Notes under the pieces: model-generated | What the model saw: the letters and a program-made list of their open reading frames with translations, nothing else | Told to the model about the DNA's origin: nothing | Database searches by the model: none | Part shown: positions 10,220 to 19,708 of the stretch, in pieces | How the letters are laid out: every line of letters begins with the position of its first letter | Position numbering within the stretch: the stretch's first letter is position 1 | Program-made: the position numbers and the translations under genes | Origin: an uncultured Albidovulum sp. | GTDB taxonomy: Bacteria > Pseudomonadota > Alphaproteobacteria > Rhodobacterales > Rhodobacteraceae | NCBI GenBank assembly: GCA_913064775.1 | Contig: CAJYAD010000019.1 | Span: forward strand, 1-64,000 | DNA length: 64,000 nucleotides | Reading direction: 5' to 3'

Positions 10220-11184
10220 TGGATTACGCGACGATCATAGAGATTCTCGACAGCTCGGTCCGGCTGGGCACGCCGCTGCTTCTGGCCTGCCTCGCGGGGC
10301 TGTTTTCCGAGCGCGCGGGCATTTTCGACATCGGGTTGGAGGGCAAGATGCTGGCCGCCGCGATGATGTCGGGGGCGGTGGCCTATGTCACCAACGATTC
10401 CTGGCTGGGGCTGCTGGCCGGGATCGGCGCGGCGATGCTGTTTTCGCTGATCCACGGGCTGGCCTCGATCACCTTCCGCGGCAATCAGCTGATCTCCGGC
10501 GTGGCGCTGAACTTCCTGGCGTCCGGGATGACCGTGCTGGTGGCGCAAAGCTGGTTCCAACAGGGCGGCGCCACGCCGTCGCTGGGCCCCGGCGGCCGGT
10601 TCGAGCCGATCACCCTGCCCTATGCCAAGGCGATCGGCGCCATCCCCGGGATCGGGCCGATCTATCAGAACCTGATCTCGGGCCACACCATTCTGGTCTA
10701 CATCGCCTTCCTCTGCGTTCCCGCCACCTGGTGGGTGCTTTACAGAACCCGCTTCGGGCTGCGACTGCGCGCGGTGGGCGAAAACCCCGCCGCCGTCGAC
10801 GTGGCCGGCGTGTCGGTGATACGGCTGCGCTATTCGGCGGTGCTGATCTGCGGATTGCTGACCGGCGCCGCCGGCGCCTATCTGTCGACCTCGCTGGCCT
10901 CGGGGTTCGGGCGCGAGATGACGGCGGGGCGTGGCTATATCGCGCTGGCGGCGCTGATCTTCGCCAAGTGGCGGCCCTGGTACGCGCTGGGATCGACTAT
11001 GCTGTTTGGCTTCTTCGCGGCACTCTCCTACCGCTATCAGACGCTGGACATCGGCCCGCTTCACATCCCCAATCAGGTGATGGAAGCCCTGCCCTATATC
11101 CTGACCGTGATCATCCTGGCCGGCTTCGTCGGCAAGGCGATCCCGCCGCGTGCCGGAGGCGAACCCTATGTCAAAGAGCGCTGA
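10216..11184 (+). CDS. Nucleoside ABC transporter permease 2
   Basis: 322-aa second BPD_transp_2 permease. Recognisable parts are LFSERAGIFDIGLEGKMLAAAM (the FNIGxEGQ-equivalent loop), GVALNFLASGMTVL, and YIALAALIFAKWRPWYALG, typical of BmpF/NupQ-like proteins. GENPAAVDVAGVSV is the cytoplasmic coupling loop. It follows permease 1 with a 4-bp overlap. The last codons overlap the start of the phosphorylase gene, so nucleoside uptake and phosphorolysis are expressed from the same transcript. Confidence 0.92.
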   Translation: MMDYATIIEILDSSVRLGTPLLLACLAGLFSERAGIFDIGLEGKMLAAAMMSGAVAYVTNDSWLGLLAGIGAAMLFSLIHGLASITFRGNQLISGVALNFLASGMTVLVAQSWFQQGGATPSLGPGGRFEPITLPYAKAIGAIPGIGPIYQNLISGHTILVYIAFLCVPATWWVLYRTRFGLRLRAVGENPAAVDVAGVSVIRLRYSAVLICGLLTGAAGAYLSTSLASGFGREMTAGRGYIALAALIFAKWRPWYALGSTMLFGFFAALSYRYQTLDIGPLHIPNQVMEALPYILTVIILAGFVGKAIPPRAGGEPYVKER

Positions 11185-11968
11185 AGCCCTCGCCGATCTG
11201 ATCCGGGCGCGGGCCGGCGCCGCGCCGGTCGCGCTGGGGCTGATCCTGGGGTCCGGCCTGGGCCATCTGGCCGATGCGGTCAACGGCGTCGCGATCCCCT
11301 ATGACGATCTGGCCGGCTTTCCCCATGCCGGCGTCTCGGGCCACAGCGCAAAGCTGGTGGTGGGCGATCTGGAAGGCACCCGCGTCGCCGTCTTCGCCGG
11401 CCGCGCGCATTACTACGAATCCGGTCGTCCCGACGCGATGCGCCTGCCGCTTGAAGTGCTGCGCGCCCTGGGCGCCGAGCGCTTGATCGCGACCAACGCC
11501 GCCGGGTCGCTGCGCCCCGACATCCCCCCCGGCGGGCTGATGTTGCTGTACGACCATATCAATTTCTCGGGAACCAATCCCCTGATCGGAGAGCCGAGCG
11601 ACGCCCGTTTCGTGCCCCTCACCGATGCCCATGACGCCGCGATGCGCGCCGATCTGAAGGCCGCCGCAAGCGCCGAAAACCTGCCCCTGCCCGAAGGCGT
11701 CTATGCCTGGTTCTCGGGGCCCACCTTCGAAACCCCCGCTGAAATCAAGGCCATCCGCACGCTTGGGGCCGATGCCGTTGGGATGTCGACCGTGCCCGAA
11801 GTGATCCTGGCGCGGTTTCTGGGGCTGCGAGTCGCCGCGATCTCGACCATCACCAACATGGGCGCGGGCATGGCCGACGAGGAGATCAGCCACGCCCAGA
11901 CCAAGGCGATCGCGCCACTGGGCGCGGCGAAACTGGAAAGGGTCCTGCGACGTTATTTGCGAAGTTGA
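11168..11968 (+). CDS. Purine nucleoside phosphorylase (trimeric PNP family)
   Basis: 266-aa enzyme that splits purine nucleosides with phosphate into base and ribose-1-phosphate. Motifs are the phosphate-binding GSGLG (28-32) and GVSGHSAKLV, GRAHYYESG, LIATNAAGSL, WFSGPTFETPAEI, STVPEVILAR and ISTITNMGAG, the last with the base-binding Asn. This is the inosine/guanosine (PunA/XapA) family. A GGAGG 8 nt before ATG 11168 fixes that start over the GTG at 11150. It overlaps the permease end by 17 bp. The final gene of the uptake operon, it explains how imported nucleosides enter salvage. Confidence 0.93.
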   Translation: MSKSAEALADLIRARAGAAPVALGLILGSGLGHLADAVNGVAIPYDDLAGFPHAGVSGHSAKLVVGDLEGTRVAVFAGRAHYYESGRPDAMRLPLEVLRALGAERLIATNAAGSLRPDIPPGGLMLLYDHINFSGTNPLIGEPSDARFVPLTDAHDAAMRADLKAAASAENLPLPEGVYAWFSGPTFETPAEIKAIRTLGADAVGMSTVPEVILARFLGLRVAAISTITNMGAGMADEEISHAQTKAIAPLGAAKLERVLRRYLRS

Positions 11969-12059
11969 CTCTGAATTCCACATATTCACGGATGCAAAGG
12001 TTTGACTCCAACGCCGAGCCAGTGCATCAGAGCGCAACTTTCCGCGTCGCGGGGCCGCT

Positions 12060-12992
12060 ATGCAGATCTACCTTCCCATCGCCGAGGTCGTTGTCAACGC
12101 CTTCCTTCTGTTTGGCATTGGCGGGATTGTCGGGCTCTTGTCCGGCATGTTCGGCGTCGGTGGCGGCTTTCTGATCACCCCTGCCCTCTTCTTCATCGGC
12201 ATCCCGCCCACCGTCGCGGTCTCGACCGGCGCGGTGCAGGTCGTGGCCTCATCCGTCTCGGCGGTGATGGTGCATCTCAAGCGCCGCACGGTCGATTTCC
12301 GGATGGGCACGGTGATGCTGCTGTCGGGTTTCATCGGCTCGACCGTCGGCATCTACGTCTTTCGGGAACTGGAACGCCTGGGCCATATCAACCTGTTCGT
12401 CGAGGTCTCTTACGTCGTGCTGATGGGGCTGATCGGGACGCTGATGTTCCAGGAAAGCCTGCGCGCGATCCTGCGCAACCGCCGCGAGGCACGCGAGGGC
12501 AGGACCGCGGCGCCGCGCCGCCGGGGCCATTCCAAGTTGCAGAAATGGCCGCTGAAGGTGAAGTTCCGCACCTCGGGTCTGTATATCTCGATCCTGCCAC
12601 CGATCTTCATCGGCGTGTTCATCGGCTTCCTGACCACCACGCTGGGCGTCGGCGGCGGCTTCATCCTGGTGCCGGCGATGATCTACATGCTGGGGATGAA
12701 CACCAAGGTGGTCGTCGGGACCTCGCTGTTTCAGGTGATCTTCATCTCCGCCTATGCGGTGATGGCCCATGTGCTGACCAGCCAGTCGGTGGATCTGGTG
12801 CTCGCGCTGCTACTGATCGTCGGCGGCGTGGTGGGGGCGCAGATCGGCGCGATCATCGGGCTGCGGCTGAAGGCCGAACAGCTGCGGATCCTGCTGGCGC
12901 TTCTGGTGCTTGCGGTCTGCGTAAAGATCTTCCTGGGGCTGGTGCTGCATCCGGCGGATCTCTACAACATCAATGTGGTGGGGCACGCGTGA
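12060..12992 (+). CDS. TSUP-family (TauE/SafE) membrane transporter, sulfite-exporter-like
   Basis: 310-aa inner-membrane protein with the duplicated TSUP half-repeats: GLLSGMFGVGGGFLITPALF near the N-terminus and GFLTTTLGVGGGFILVPAMI in the second half. About eight hydrophobic helices are split by a basic cytoplasmic loop (RNRREAREGRTAAPRRR). TSUP members export sulfite, sulfoacetate or related anions, but the substrate cannot be read from sequence. The downstream TIGR02186-type gene overlaps by one base. An sHdr sulfur-oxidation island lies 28 kb away in the same window, so sulfite export is a reasonable inference, not a demonstration. Confidence 0.85.
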   Translation: MQIYLPIAEVVVNAFLLFGIGGIVGLLSGMFGVGGGFLITPALFFIGIPPTVAVSTGAVQVVASSVSAVMVHLKRRTVDFRMGTVMLLSGFIGSTVGIYVFRELERLGHINLFVEVSYVVLMGLIGTLMFQESLRAILRNRREAREGRTAAPRRRGHSKLQKWPLKVKFRTSGLYISILPPIFIGVFIGFLTTTLGVGGGFILVPAMIYMLGMNTKVVVGTSLFQVIFISAYAVMAHVLTSQSVDLVLALLLIVGGVVGAQIGAIIGLRLKAEQLRILLALLVLAVCVKIFLGLVLHPADLYNINVVGHA

Positions 12993-13753
12993 TGATCCGG
13001 CTCCTCCTTTCCCTTGCCCTCGCCCTTTTCGCCACCGCCGCCAGCGCCCAGAAACTGGTGACCGGGGTCAGCCGCGATCAGGTGGCGATCACCGCCAATT
13101 TCGACGGCTCCGACATCCTGGTTTACGGCGCCGTCGCGCGCGACGCGCCGCCCCCCAAGGGCGTGACGCAGAATATCATCATCACGCTGGAAGGCCCGTC
13201 CGAGCCGCTGATCGTGCGCAAGAAGGCACGGATGCTGGGGATCTGGGCGAACCACGAGTCGGTGCGTGTCGACAGCGCGCCCAGCTTCTATTCGGTGTCG
13301 ACCACGGCGCCGGTTTCAAGCGTGATCTCGCATACCGAAGATCTGCGTTACCACATCTCTGTCCCGCTCGCGATCCGCGAGATCGGCGGCACCGCGACCG
13401 CCCAGCATCCGAAGAAATTCATCGACGCGCTGATCAAGATCCGCACCAAGGAAGGCAAGTACGAAAGCGAAATCGGGGCGGTGAAGTTCAAGGACAACAC
13501 GCTTTTCAGCACCCGGGTGCAACTGCCCGCGAACCTGACCGAGGGCGCGTACAAGCTGCGCATCTTCCTGACCCAGGATCGCAAGGTGATCGACATGTCC
13601 CAGACCTCGATCCAGGTAAGCAAGGCTGGCATCGAACGGTGGCTGTTCAACCTTTCGGCGGACCGCCCGGCGCTTTATGGCATCCTGTCGCTGTTCATCG
13701 CGATCAGCGCGGGCTGGCTGGCCTCGGCCGCGTTCCAACTGCTGCGGCGCTAG
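12992..13753 (+). CDS. TIGR02186-family periplasm-facing membrane protein
   Basis: 253-aa protein with a clear signal peptide (MIRLLLSLALALFATAASA, before QKLV). An all-beta looking domain with NIIITLEGPSEPLIVRKK follows, and a single C-terminal transmembrane helix (ALYGILSLFIAISAGWLASA) leaves a short RR-rich cytosolic tail. It therefore appears anchored with its body in the periplasm. I recognise it as the alphaproteobacterial conserved family TIGR02186, which has no assigned function. Its start overlaps the stop of the TSUP transporter (TGATG). That tight coupling argues for a partner or accessory subunit of the exporter. Confidence 0.8.
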   Translation: MIRLLLSLALALFATAASAQKLVTGVSRDQVAITANFDGSDILVYGAVARDAPPPKGVTQNIIITLEGPSEPLIVRKKARMLGIWANHESVRVDSAPSFYSVSTTAPVSSVISHTEDLRYHISVPLAIREIGGTATAQHPKKFIDALIKIRTKEGKYESEIGAVKFKDNTLFSTRVQLPANLTEGAYKLRIFLTQDRKVIDMSQTSIQVSKAGIERWLFNLSADRPALYGILSLFIAISAGWLASAAFQLLRR

Positions 13754-13762
13754 GTACGCGGC

Positions 13763-13777
13763 AGCACCTGCGGTGCT
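13763..13777. terminator. Possible bidirectional terminator hairpin
   Basis: AGCACC-TGC-GGTGCT forms a 6-bp stem between the convergent ends of the TIGR02186 gene and the SDR gene. No U-tract follows on either strand, so this is a weak call. Confidence 0.3.
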
Positions 13778-13813
13778 AGCCATGCGGCTTGCGCCCTTGC
13801 CCGGCGAAAACGG

Positions 13814-14575
13814 TCAACCGCGCCCGATATAGGGCATCTTCGTCGCCATCAGCGTCATGAACTGGACGTTCGCCTCGGGCGGCAGCCGGGCCATGTTCAA
13901 CACCGCCTCGGCAACATGCGCCACATCCATCGTCGGCGGCACGGCCGCGTCGGGATCGGCGGCGCGGGCGCGGTCGATGACCTCCTGCAACAGCTCGGTC
14001 CTGGCATTGCCGATGTCGATCTGCCCGCAGGCGATATCGAACGCCCGACCGTCCAGCGACAGCGACCGTGTCAGCCCGGTGATCGCATGTTTCGTCGTGG
14101 TATAGGTGACAGAGCCCGGGCGCGGCACATGGGCCGAGATCGAGCCGTTGTTGATGATCCGCCCGCCCTGCGGCACCTGCGCGCGCATCTGCGCAAAGGC
14201 CGCGCGCGCGCAATAGAACATCCCCGACAGGTTCACCGCCAGCGCCTGGGTCCAATCCTCGGGCAGGACCTCATCGATCGTGGCCTGGGGCGGGAAGAGG
14301 CCGGCGTTGTTGAACAGCACGTCCAGCCGCCCGAAACGCGCGGCGGTGGCGGCAAAGGCGGCCTCGACCCCCGCCAGATCGGTCACGTCGCAGGCCAGCG
14401 GCAGGGCGCGGGGCTGGCCTTCCGCGATCTCTTGCAGCCGGTCCAGCCGCCGGGCCAGCAGTGCCACGTTCCAGCCCTCGCGCAGGAACAGCGCGGCCAC
14501 CGCGCGGCCGATCCCGGCGCTGGCCCCGGTGACGATCAGGGTGCCGGGGATGGGGCCAAGGGCGGGATCCGCCAC
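13814..14575 (-). CDS. Short-chain dehydrogenase/reductase (SDR), classical type
   Basis: 253-aa NAD(P)-dependent oxidoreductase with a Rossmann fold. The cofactor motif [12 protein letters not shown] is at about residues 16-27, followed by the structural NNAG motif and the catalytic YTTTK (Tyr-x3-Lys), with a Ser in the preceding NGSISAH. RR after ALLA suggests NADP preference. The substrate is unknown. The start is GTG 14575, one base after the stop of the preceding small RAM-domain gene, so the two are cotranscribed. Confidence 0.85.
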   Translation of the reverse strand: MADPALGPIPGTLIVTGASAGIGRAVAALFLREGWNVALLARRLDRLQEIAEGQPRALPLACDVTDLAGVEAAFAATAARFGRLDVLFNNAGLFPPQATIDEVLPEDWTQALAVNLSGMFYCARAAFAQMRAQVPQGGRIINNGSISAHVPRPGSVTYTTTKHAITGLTRSLSLDGRAFDIACGQIDIGNARTELLQEVIDRARAADPDAAVPPTMDVAHVAEAVLNMARLPPEANVQFMTLMATKMPYIGRG

Positions 14576-14576
14576 C

Positions 14577-14813
14577 CTAGAACGCCTTGAAGGTGATCGT
14601 GGTCAGGGTGCGGCTGATGCCGGGGATGTCGAACAGCCGGCCCGACAGGTAATGCCCCACGTCCTCGCCGTCGGGGATGTAGACCTTGGCGATCAGATCG
14701 TAATCGCCCGAGGTCGAGAACAGCTCGGACACGATCTCTCGGTCATAGACCGCCTCGGCCACCTCATAGGTCTTGCCGGGGTGGCAGCGGAACTGGACGA
14801 ATACGCAGCGCAT
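14577..14813 (-). CDS. Stand-alone Lrp/AsnC ligand-binding (RAM) domain protein
   Basis: 78-aa protein consisting only of the AsnC-family C-terminal effector-binding domain ([20 protein letters not shown], then [12 protein letters not shown], then [20 protein letters not shown]). It has no DNA-binding HTH. A GAGGAG lies before ATG 14813, fixing the start and showing that it is a genuine short gene rather than a truncated regulator. Such stand-alone RAM proteins are common and may sense amino acids or hetero-oligomerise with full Lrp proteins. It runs into the SDR gene on the same strand. Confidence 0.85.
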   Translation of the reverse strand: MRCVFVQFRCHPGKTYEVAEAVYDREIVSELFSTSGDYDLIAKVYIPDGEDVGHYLSGRLFDIPGISRTLTTITFKAF

Positions 14814-15029
14814 CGGAAACTCCTCGGTTTGGCGCCAGACTAGGGCGTCGCATCGCCTCCCGCCAGAGGCGGATTGGCGCCCGCGCCGGGGTACGGGGGA
14901 ATTTCCCGGTGGGCGGGCGCCCGCCACGCGCCTGCGGGTTGTGCGCCACTGCGCAAACCCCCTGCGCCCCGACAAGCTGACGCACAGGACACCCCTGCTA
15001 TATAGAGCCCAGGCGAAAAGGAGACCGAC

Positions 15030-15968
15030 ATGAGCTGGAACCCCGCACTCGACCCCGACATCCCCGTGGGCGACGCCGTCGACCGGATCGAGACCGAGAT
15101 CGTCCCCCGCGCCCGCGATCTGGGCGGGTTCGAGGTGCGCCGCGCCCTGCCCTCGGCCAAGCGGCAGATGGTGGGCCCGTTCATCTTCTTCGACCAGATG
15201 GGCCCGGCCGAGTTCCTGACCGGTCAGGGCATCGACGTGCGCCCGCATCCGCATATCGGGCTGGGCACGGTGACCTATCTGATGCAGGGCCGGCTGCATC
15301 ACCGCGATTCCCTCGGCACCGATCAATGGATCGAGCCGGGCGCGGTGAACTGGATGGTCGCGGGCCACGGCATCACCCATTCCGAGCGCACCGACGAGGG
15401 CGAGCGCGATCGCGTGCGCCAGATGCTGGGCATCCAGACCTGGCTGGCATTGCCCGAGGACCGCGAAGAGGGCACCGCGGATTTCCTGCATGTTCCGAAG
15501 GTCGATCTGCCGATTCTGGAAGGCGAGGGCAAGACACTGCGGCTGATCCTGGGCACCGGCTGGGGCGCGCGGGCGCCGTTCGACATGCCGTCCGAGACCT
15601 TCTACGCCGATGCCGAACTGGCCCCCGGCGCCGCGATCCCGCTGCCCGACGATCATGAGGACCGGGGCGTGCATATCCTCAAGGGCAGCGTCACGGTGGG
15701 CGGCGAGACCTATGCGGCCGGGCGGATGCTGGTGTTCCGCCCCGGCGACCGGATCGCGGTGAAGGCGGGCGAGGCCGGCGCGCGGATCATGCTGCTGGGC
15801 GGCGCGACCCTGTCGGGGCCGCGCTATATCTGGTGGAATTTCGTTTCGTCCTCGAAGGACAAGATCGAGGCCGCGAAAGAGGCCTGGCGCGCCGGCGACT
15901 GGGCCCATGGCCGCTTTCGCCTGCCACCCGGCGACGACGGAGAGTTCATCCCCGCGCCGGAGCACTAA
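15030..15968 (+). CDS. Pirin family protein (cupin, putative quercetinase-like)
   Basis: 312-aa bicupin. The N-terminal pirin signature [12 protein letters not shown] and [15 protein letters not shown] carry the metal-binding histidines, with [10 protein letters not shown] following. The C-terminal Pirin_C region contains [14 protein letters not shown] and [19 protein letters not shown]. Bacterial pirins bind Fe and some show quercetin dioxygenase activity or modulate metabolic enzymes; the physiological role here is unknown. The ATG follows AAGGAGACCGAC. It stands alone between the RAM-domain gene (divergent) and purC. Confidence 0.9.
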   Translation: MSWNPALDPDIPVGDAVDRIETEIVPRARDLGGFEVRRALPSAKRQMVGPFIFFDQMGPAEFLTGQGIDVRPHPHIGLGTVTYLMQGRLHHRDSLGTDQWIEPGAVNWMVAGHGITHSERTDEGERDRVRQMLGIQTWLALPEDREEGTADFLHVPKVDLPILEGEGKTLRLILGTGWGARAPFDMPSETFYADAELAPGAAIPLPDDHEDRGVHILKGSVTVGGETYAAGRMLVFRPGDRIAVKAGEAGARIMLLGGATLSGPRYIWWNFVSSSKDKIEAAKEAWRAGDWAHGRFRLPPGDDGEFIPAPEH

Positions 15969-16116
15969 GGGGGCCGGGCCGGGCCGGGGGAGAGATCATC
16001 CCCCGCCCCCAAGGCTGCGGAATTTCCCGCCCCCGCCGCACCCCCTGCCCCGCGCAGGCATTGACACCCCCCCGACTGCATCCGATAGGGAAGCAACCCA
16101 GACCCGGAGGCCCCAG

Positions 16117-17079
16117 ATGCGCATCCTCGAAGACGCCGTGATCCCGGAATTGCCGAATTTCTACCGCGGCAAGGTGCGCGACAATTACGACCTGCCCGCC
16201 GACGCCACCCACGGCCCGCGGCGGATCATCATCTCTTCCGACCGGATCAGCGCCTTCGACCGGATTCTCGCCTGCATTCCCTGGAAGGGCCAGGTGCTGA
16301 CCCAGACGGCGCGCTACTGGTTCGAGAAAACCGCCGACATCTGCCCCAACCACGTCCTCGACTATCCCGATCCGAATGTCGTCGTGGGCCGGCGGCTGGA
16401 CATCCTGCCGGTCGAGGTGATCGTGCGCGGCTATCTTGCGGGCACCACCGGCACCTCGATCCTGACGCTCTACAAGCAGGGCCAGCGGCAGATGTACGGC
16501 CACAGCTTCCCCGAGGGCCTGCGCGACAACGCGGCCCTGCCGCAGCCGATCATCACCCCCACCTCGAAGGCCTTCGACGGCGGCCATGACGAGCCGCTGA
16601 CGGCCGAACAAATCGTCGCCGAGGGGCTGCTGACACAGGCGCAATGGGATCAGGCCTCGGCCTATGCGCTGGCGCTTTTCGCCCGCGGCCAGAAGATCGC
16701 CGCCGAACGCGGGTTGATCCTGGTGGACACGAAATACGAATTCGGCACCGATGCCGAGGGCCGCATCCTGCTGGCCGATGAGATCCACACCCCGGACAGC
16801 TCTCGCTACTGGATCGCCGATGGCTATCAGGCCGCGCTGGAAAACGGCACCCGCCCGCCCAGCTTTGACAAGGATTTCATCCGCGCCTGGGTCGGCGCGC
16901 GCTGCGATCCCTATCACGACCCGATCCCCGAGATCCCCGCCGAGATGATCGAAAAGACCAGCCAGGTCTATATCCAGGCCTATGAGGCGATCACCGGCCA
17001 GCCCTTCGTCCCCGACGCCAGCGGCGCCACCCCGCTTGATCGCCTGCGCGCCAACCTCGGCCCCTATTTCCCGCGCTAG
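16117..17079 (+). CDS. purC: Phosphoribosylaminoimidazole-succinocarboxamide synthase (long form)
   Basis: 320-aa SAICAR synthetase of de novo purine synthesis, joining aspartate to CAIR with ATP. Visible signatures include GKVRDNYDL (nucleotide loop), [43 protein letters not shown] and [13 protein letters not shown]. The length and motifs match the long, yeast ADE1-like form rather than the ~240-aa form. The start ATG 16117 has GGAGG 8 nt upstream. The frame is open further upstream inside the pirin gene, but that part has no family similarity. It is convergent with the next gene at close range. Confidence 0.94.
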   Translation: MRILEDAVIPELPNFYRGKVRDNYDLPADATHGPRRIIISSDRISAFDRILACIPWKGQVLTQTARYWFEKTADICPNHVLDYPDPNVVVGRRLDILPVEVIVRGYLAGTTGTSILTLYKQGQRQMYGHSFPEGLRDNAALPQPIITPTSKAFDGGHDEPLTAEQIVAEGLLTQAQWDQASAYALALFARGQKIAAERGLILVDTKYEFGTDAEGRILLADEIHTPDSSRYWIADGYQAALENGTRPPSFDKDFIRAWVGARCDPYHDPIPEIPAEMIEKTSQVYIQAYEAITGQPFVPDASGATPLDRLRANLGPYFPR

Positions 17080-17094
17080 GCCAAGCTGGGGCCC

Positions 17095-17760
17095 TCAGCC
17101 CGACAGCACCGGACGGGCGAGGTCCGTGTTGTCGACGACGATATCGGCCCGCGCGCAGGGTCCGCACAGCCGGTCATACAGGGCAAAGGCAGGGCGGTAG
17201 CGTTCGGCATAGAGCCGCCGCGCGGCGGCAGTGCCACCCAGCCTGTCGGCATCGCGCCCCAGCCCGCGCCGTTCGGCCTCGGCCTCGGTCGTGCGCAGGA
17301 AGACCGTGACATCCCATACCCCGGCCAGTTCCGGCCGCATCAGGAAGGTGCCATCGACGATCAGCACGGCCTCTTCGGGCGCCAAGCTGGGCGGCTGATC
17401 GATCGGCTGGTCGCGTTCAAGATCGAAGCTGGCCGTGCGATAGCGCCGGTCGCCCCCGGGCCCCAGGGGATCGAGCAGAAGCGCCTTGATCGCCCCCAGA
17501 TCGCGCGCATCGTAATAATACCCCTCCGCCGACATGCGCCCCCGTGCGTAGCGTTCCGCCCGCGGGCGGTGAAACCCGTCAATCGAGGTCCGGATGACCG
17601 GGCGCCCCAAGGCCGCGATCGTCTCGGCCAAGGTGTCGGCAAACGTGGTTTTCCCCGAGGCGGTGCGCCCATCGATCGCCACCCGAAGCGGCCCGCTAGC
17701 CCCGGTGGCCAGGATCCTGCGCGCCAACTCCTGCAGGACGGTCTTGCGAGTGGTCGTCAT
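17095..17760 (-). CDS. Uridine kinase-like P-loop kinase
   Basis: 221-aa P-loop kinase with Walker A GRTASGKTTFAD near residue 30, then an IRTSIDGFHRPRAERY segment. DGTFLMRPELAGVWDVTVFL corresponds to the uridine kinase Walker B and lid region. Related proteins are annotated as uridine kinase or phosphoribulokinase/uridine kinase family, and the phosphate acceptor is not certain. The start ATG 17760 (MTTTRKTVL) is preceded by GGAAAGGGTTTCC. The open frame extends 20 codons further, without an RBS. Confidence 0.75.
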   Translation of the reverse strand: MTTTRKTVLQELARRILATGASGPLRVAIDGRTASGKTTFADTLAETIAALGRPVIRTSIDGFHRPRAERYARGRMSAEGYYYDARDLGAIKALLLDPLGPGGDRRYRTASFDLERDQPIDQPPSLAPEEAVLIVDGTFLMRPELAGVWDVTVFLRTTEAEAERRGLGRDADRLGGTAAARRLYAERYRPAFALYDRLCGPCARADIVVDNTDLARPVLSG

Positions 17761-17941
17761 GGAAACCCTTTCCTGCCCATGCTGTCGCGAGAAACTGGCC
17801 CGGACGCCGCCCCCCTGCAAGCGGGGCGCCGATCACAGGATGTGAACGCAGGTTTCAGACCGTTTCGCAGGCCACCGGCAGGGGTTGCCCTTCCGCCCGC
17901 CCGGACGGAAGCTGCGACGCGAGAATCGCGAAAGGAACGAG

Positions 17942-19117
17942 ATGTCCCTGCCCCCCTTCACCCGCGCCGAATACGACGCCCGTATCGCCCGGACCCGCGC
18001 CGCGATGGATCACGCCGGGGTCGATCTGCTGATCGTCACCGACCCGTCGAACATGCATTGGCTGACCGGCTATGACGGCTGGTCCTTCTACGTCCACCAG
18101 GCGGTGATCCTGACGATGCAGGGAGAGCCCCTGTGGTTCGGCCGCGGCATGGATGCCGAGGGCGCCAAGTTGACCGCCTGGCTGGCGGAATCCAGCCTGA
18201 TCCCCTACCCCGACCATTACGTCCAGTCGACCGAGCGCCACCCGATGGATTACCTCTCGGCCCAGCTGATCGACCGCGGCCACGGCGCCGCGCGGATCGG
18301 CGTGGAGATGGACAATTACTGGTTCACCGCGGCCGCCTTCGCCAGCCTCTCGCGCAACATGCCGAACGCGCCCTTCTCGGATTGCACCGGGCTGGTGAAC
18401 TGGCAGCGCGCGGTCAAGTCCGAGGCCGAGATCGCCCATATGCGTCAGGCCGCCCGCATCGTCGAGGCGATGCATGCCCGCATCCGCGACGTGGCCGAGG
18501 TCGGCATGCGCAAATGCGATCTGGTGGCCGAGATCTACGACGCCTCCTTGCGCGGCGTGCCGGGGATCGGCGGCGACTATCCGGCGATCGTGCCGATGCT
18601 GCCCTCAGGGCGCGAGGCCGCCGCGCCGCACCTGACCTGGGACGAACGCCCCCTGCAACGCGGCGAAGGCACCTTCTTCGAGATCGCCGGGGTCTACCGC
18701 CGCTACCACTGCCCGCTGTCACGCACGCTGTTTCTGGGCGAACCCACCCAGGCCTTCCGCGACGCCGAGAAGGCGGTCTCGGAGGGCATGGAGGCAGGCC
18801 TTGCCGCCGCGAAACCCGGCAATACCTGCGAGGATATCGCGGTGGCCTTCTTCGACACGCTGGCCAGGCACGGGTTCGAGAAGGACAGCCGCACCGGCTA
18901 TTCGATCGGCCTGTCCTATCCGCCCGACTGGGGCGAGCGCACCATGAGCCTGCGCCGCGGCGACAAGACCGAACTGGTCCCGGGGATGTGCTTCCATTTC
19001 ATGACCGGGCTCTGGCTGCAGGACATGGGCTTCGAGATGACCGAAAGCATCCTGATCACCGAGACCGGGGTCGACCGCCTCGCCAATGTGCCGCGTGAAC
19101 TGGTGGTGAAGGCATAG
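17942..19117 (+). CDS. doeA: M24-family hydrolase, probable ectoine hydrolase (DoeA/EutD-like)
   Basis: 391-aa protein with a creatinase N-terminal domain and a pita-bread M24 domain. The N-terminal block NMHWLTGYDGWSFYVHQAV and the region ALVNWQRAVKS-like GLVNWQRAVKSEAEIAHMRQ resemble ectoine hydrolase DoeA (EutD), which opens the ectoine ring to N-acetyl-diaminobutyrate. The M24 part (GMRKCDLVAEIYDASLRG, CFHFMTGLWLQDMGFEMTES) lacks an obvious full set of five metal ligands, as in creatinase-like hydrolases. No other ectoine-degradation gene is adjacent, so the specific substrate is inferred from similarity only. AAAGGA precedes ATG 17942. Confidence 0.7.
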   Translation: MSLPPFTRAEYDARIARTRAAMDHAGVDLLIVTDPSNMHWLTGYDGWSFYVHQAVILTMQGEPLWFGRGMDAEGAKLTAWLAESSLIPYPDHYVQSTERHPMDYLSAQLIDRGHGAARIGVEMDNYWFTAAAFASLSRNMPNAPFSDCTGLVNWQRAVKSEAEIAHMRQAARIVEAMHARIRDVAEVGMRKCDLVAEIYDASLRGVPGIGGDYPAIVPMLPSGREAAAPHLTWDERPLQRGEGTFFEIAGVYRRYHCPLSRTLFLGEPTQAFRDAEKAVSEGMEAGLAAAKPGNTCEDIAVAFFDTLARHGFEKDSRTGYSIGLSYPPDWGERTMSLRRGDKTELVPGMCFHFMTGLWLQDMGFEMTESILITETGVDRLANVPRELVVKA

Positions 19118-19131
19118 GTTGCGCGGCCGGC

Positions 19132-19254
19132 GCCGGGGGCGCTGCCCCCGGACCCCCGGAGTATTTGCGCCAAGATGAAAGAAAACGGACGCCCTCTGCC
19201 CTTCATCTTGGGGAAAATACTCCACGGGGGGCTGGGGGTGTGAAACCCCCAGCC
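19132..19254. repeat. Paired inverted repeat elements at a convergent gene junction
   Basis: Two copies face each other. A minus copy (19155-19181, GGAGTATTTGCGCCAAGATG then AAAG) is followed by a plus copy (19201-19223, CTTCATCTTGGGGAAAATAC then TCC). The arms pair over about 23 bp with roughly three mismatches, giving a long hairpin. Each flank carries a further G5/C5 hairpin (GGGGGCGCTGCCCCC and GGGGGTGTGAAACCCCC). It lies exactly between the ends of two convergent genes, which suggests bidirectional termination. Confidence 0.75.
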
Positions 19255-19256
19255 TC

Positions 19257-19694
19257 TTACATATCCATCCAGATCGTGACGGGGCCGTCGTTCGTCAGGC
19301 TGACCGCCATGTCGGCGCCGAACTCACCGTTTTGCACCGCGATCCCGAGGCCGCGCAGGGCGCCCGAGAAATACTCATAAAGCCGCCGGCCCTCTTCGGG
19401 CGGCGCGGCGGTGGAAAAGCCGGGCCGGTTGCCGCGCGTGGTATCGGCGGCCAGGGTGAACTGGCTGACCACCAGCGCCGCCCCCCCGGTGTCGAGCAGC
19501 GCGCGGTTCATCTTGCCCGCCTCGTCCTTGAAGATCCGCAGCTTGGCGATCTTCGCGGCCAGAGCGTCTGCCTGGGCCTCGGTATCGCCCTGCATCGCGC
19601 AGATCAGGATCAGAAGCCCGGGGCCGATCTCGCCCGTCAGCCGATCGTCCACCGCGACCCGCGCGGCGCTCACCCGTTGGATCAATGCTCTCAT
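19257..19694 (-). CDS. dtd: D-aminoacyl-tRNA deacylase
   Basis: 145-aa DTD that hydrolyses D-amino acids (and Gly) mischarged onto tRNA. The two signature motifs are both present: SQFTL (as [10 protein letters not shown]) and NDGPVTI (as [13 protein letters not shown]), the Gly-cisPro gatekeeper. The N-terminus [16 protein letters not shown] is also canonical. Length is standard. A short gap separates it from the downstream-facing ABC export genes on the same strand. Confidence 0.96.
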   Translation of the reverse strand: MRALIQRVSAARVAVDDRLTGEIGPGLLILICAMQGDTEAQADALAAKIAKLRIFKDEAGKMNRALLDTGGAALVVSQFTLAADTTRGNRPGFSTAAPPEEGRRLYEYFSGALRGLGIAVQNGEFGADMAVSLTNDGPVTIWMDM

Positions 19695-19708
19695 GCGGCT
19701 GATCTAGC

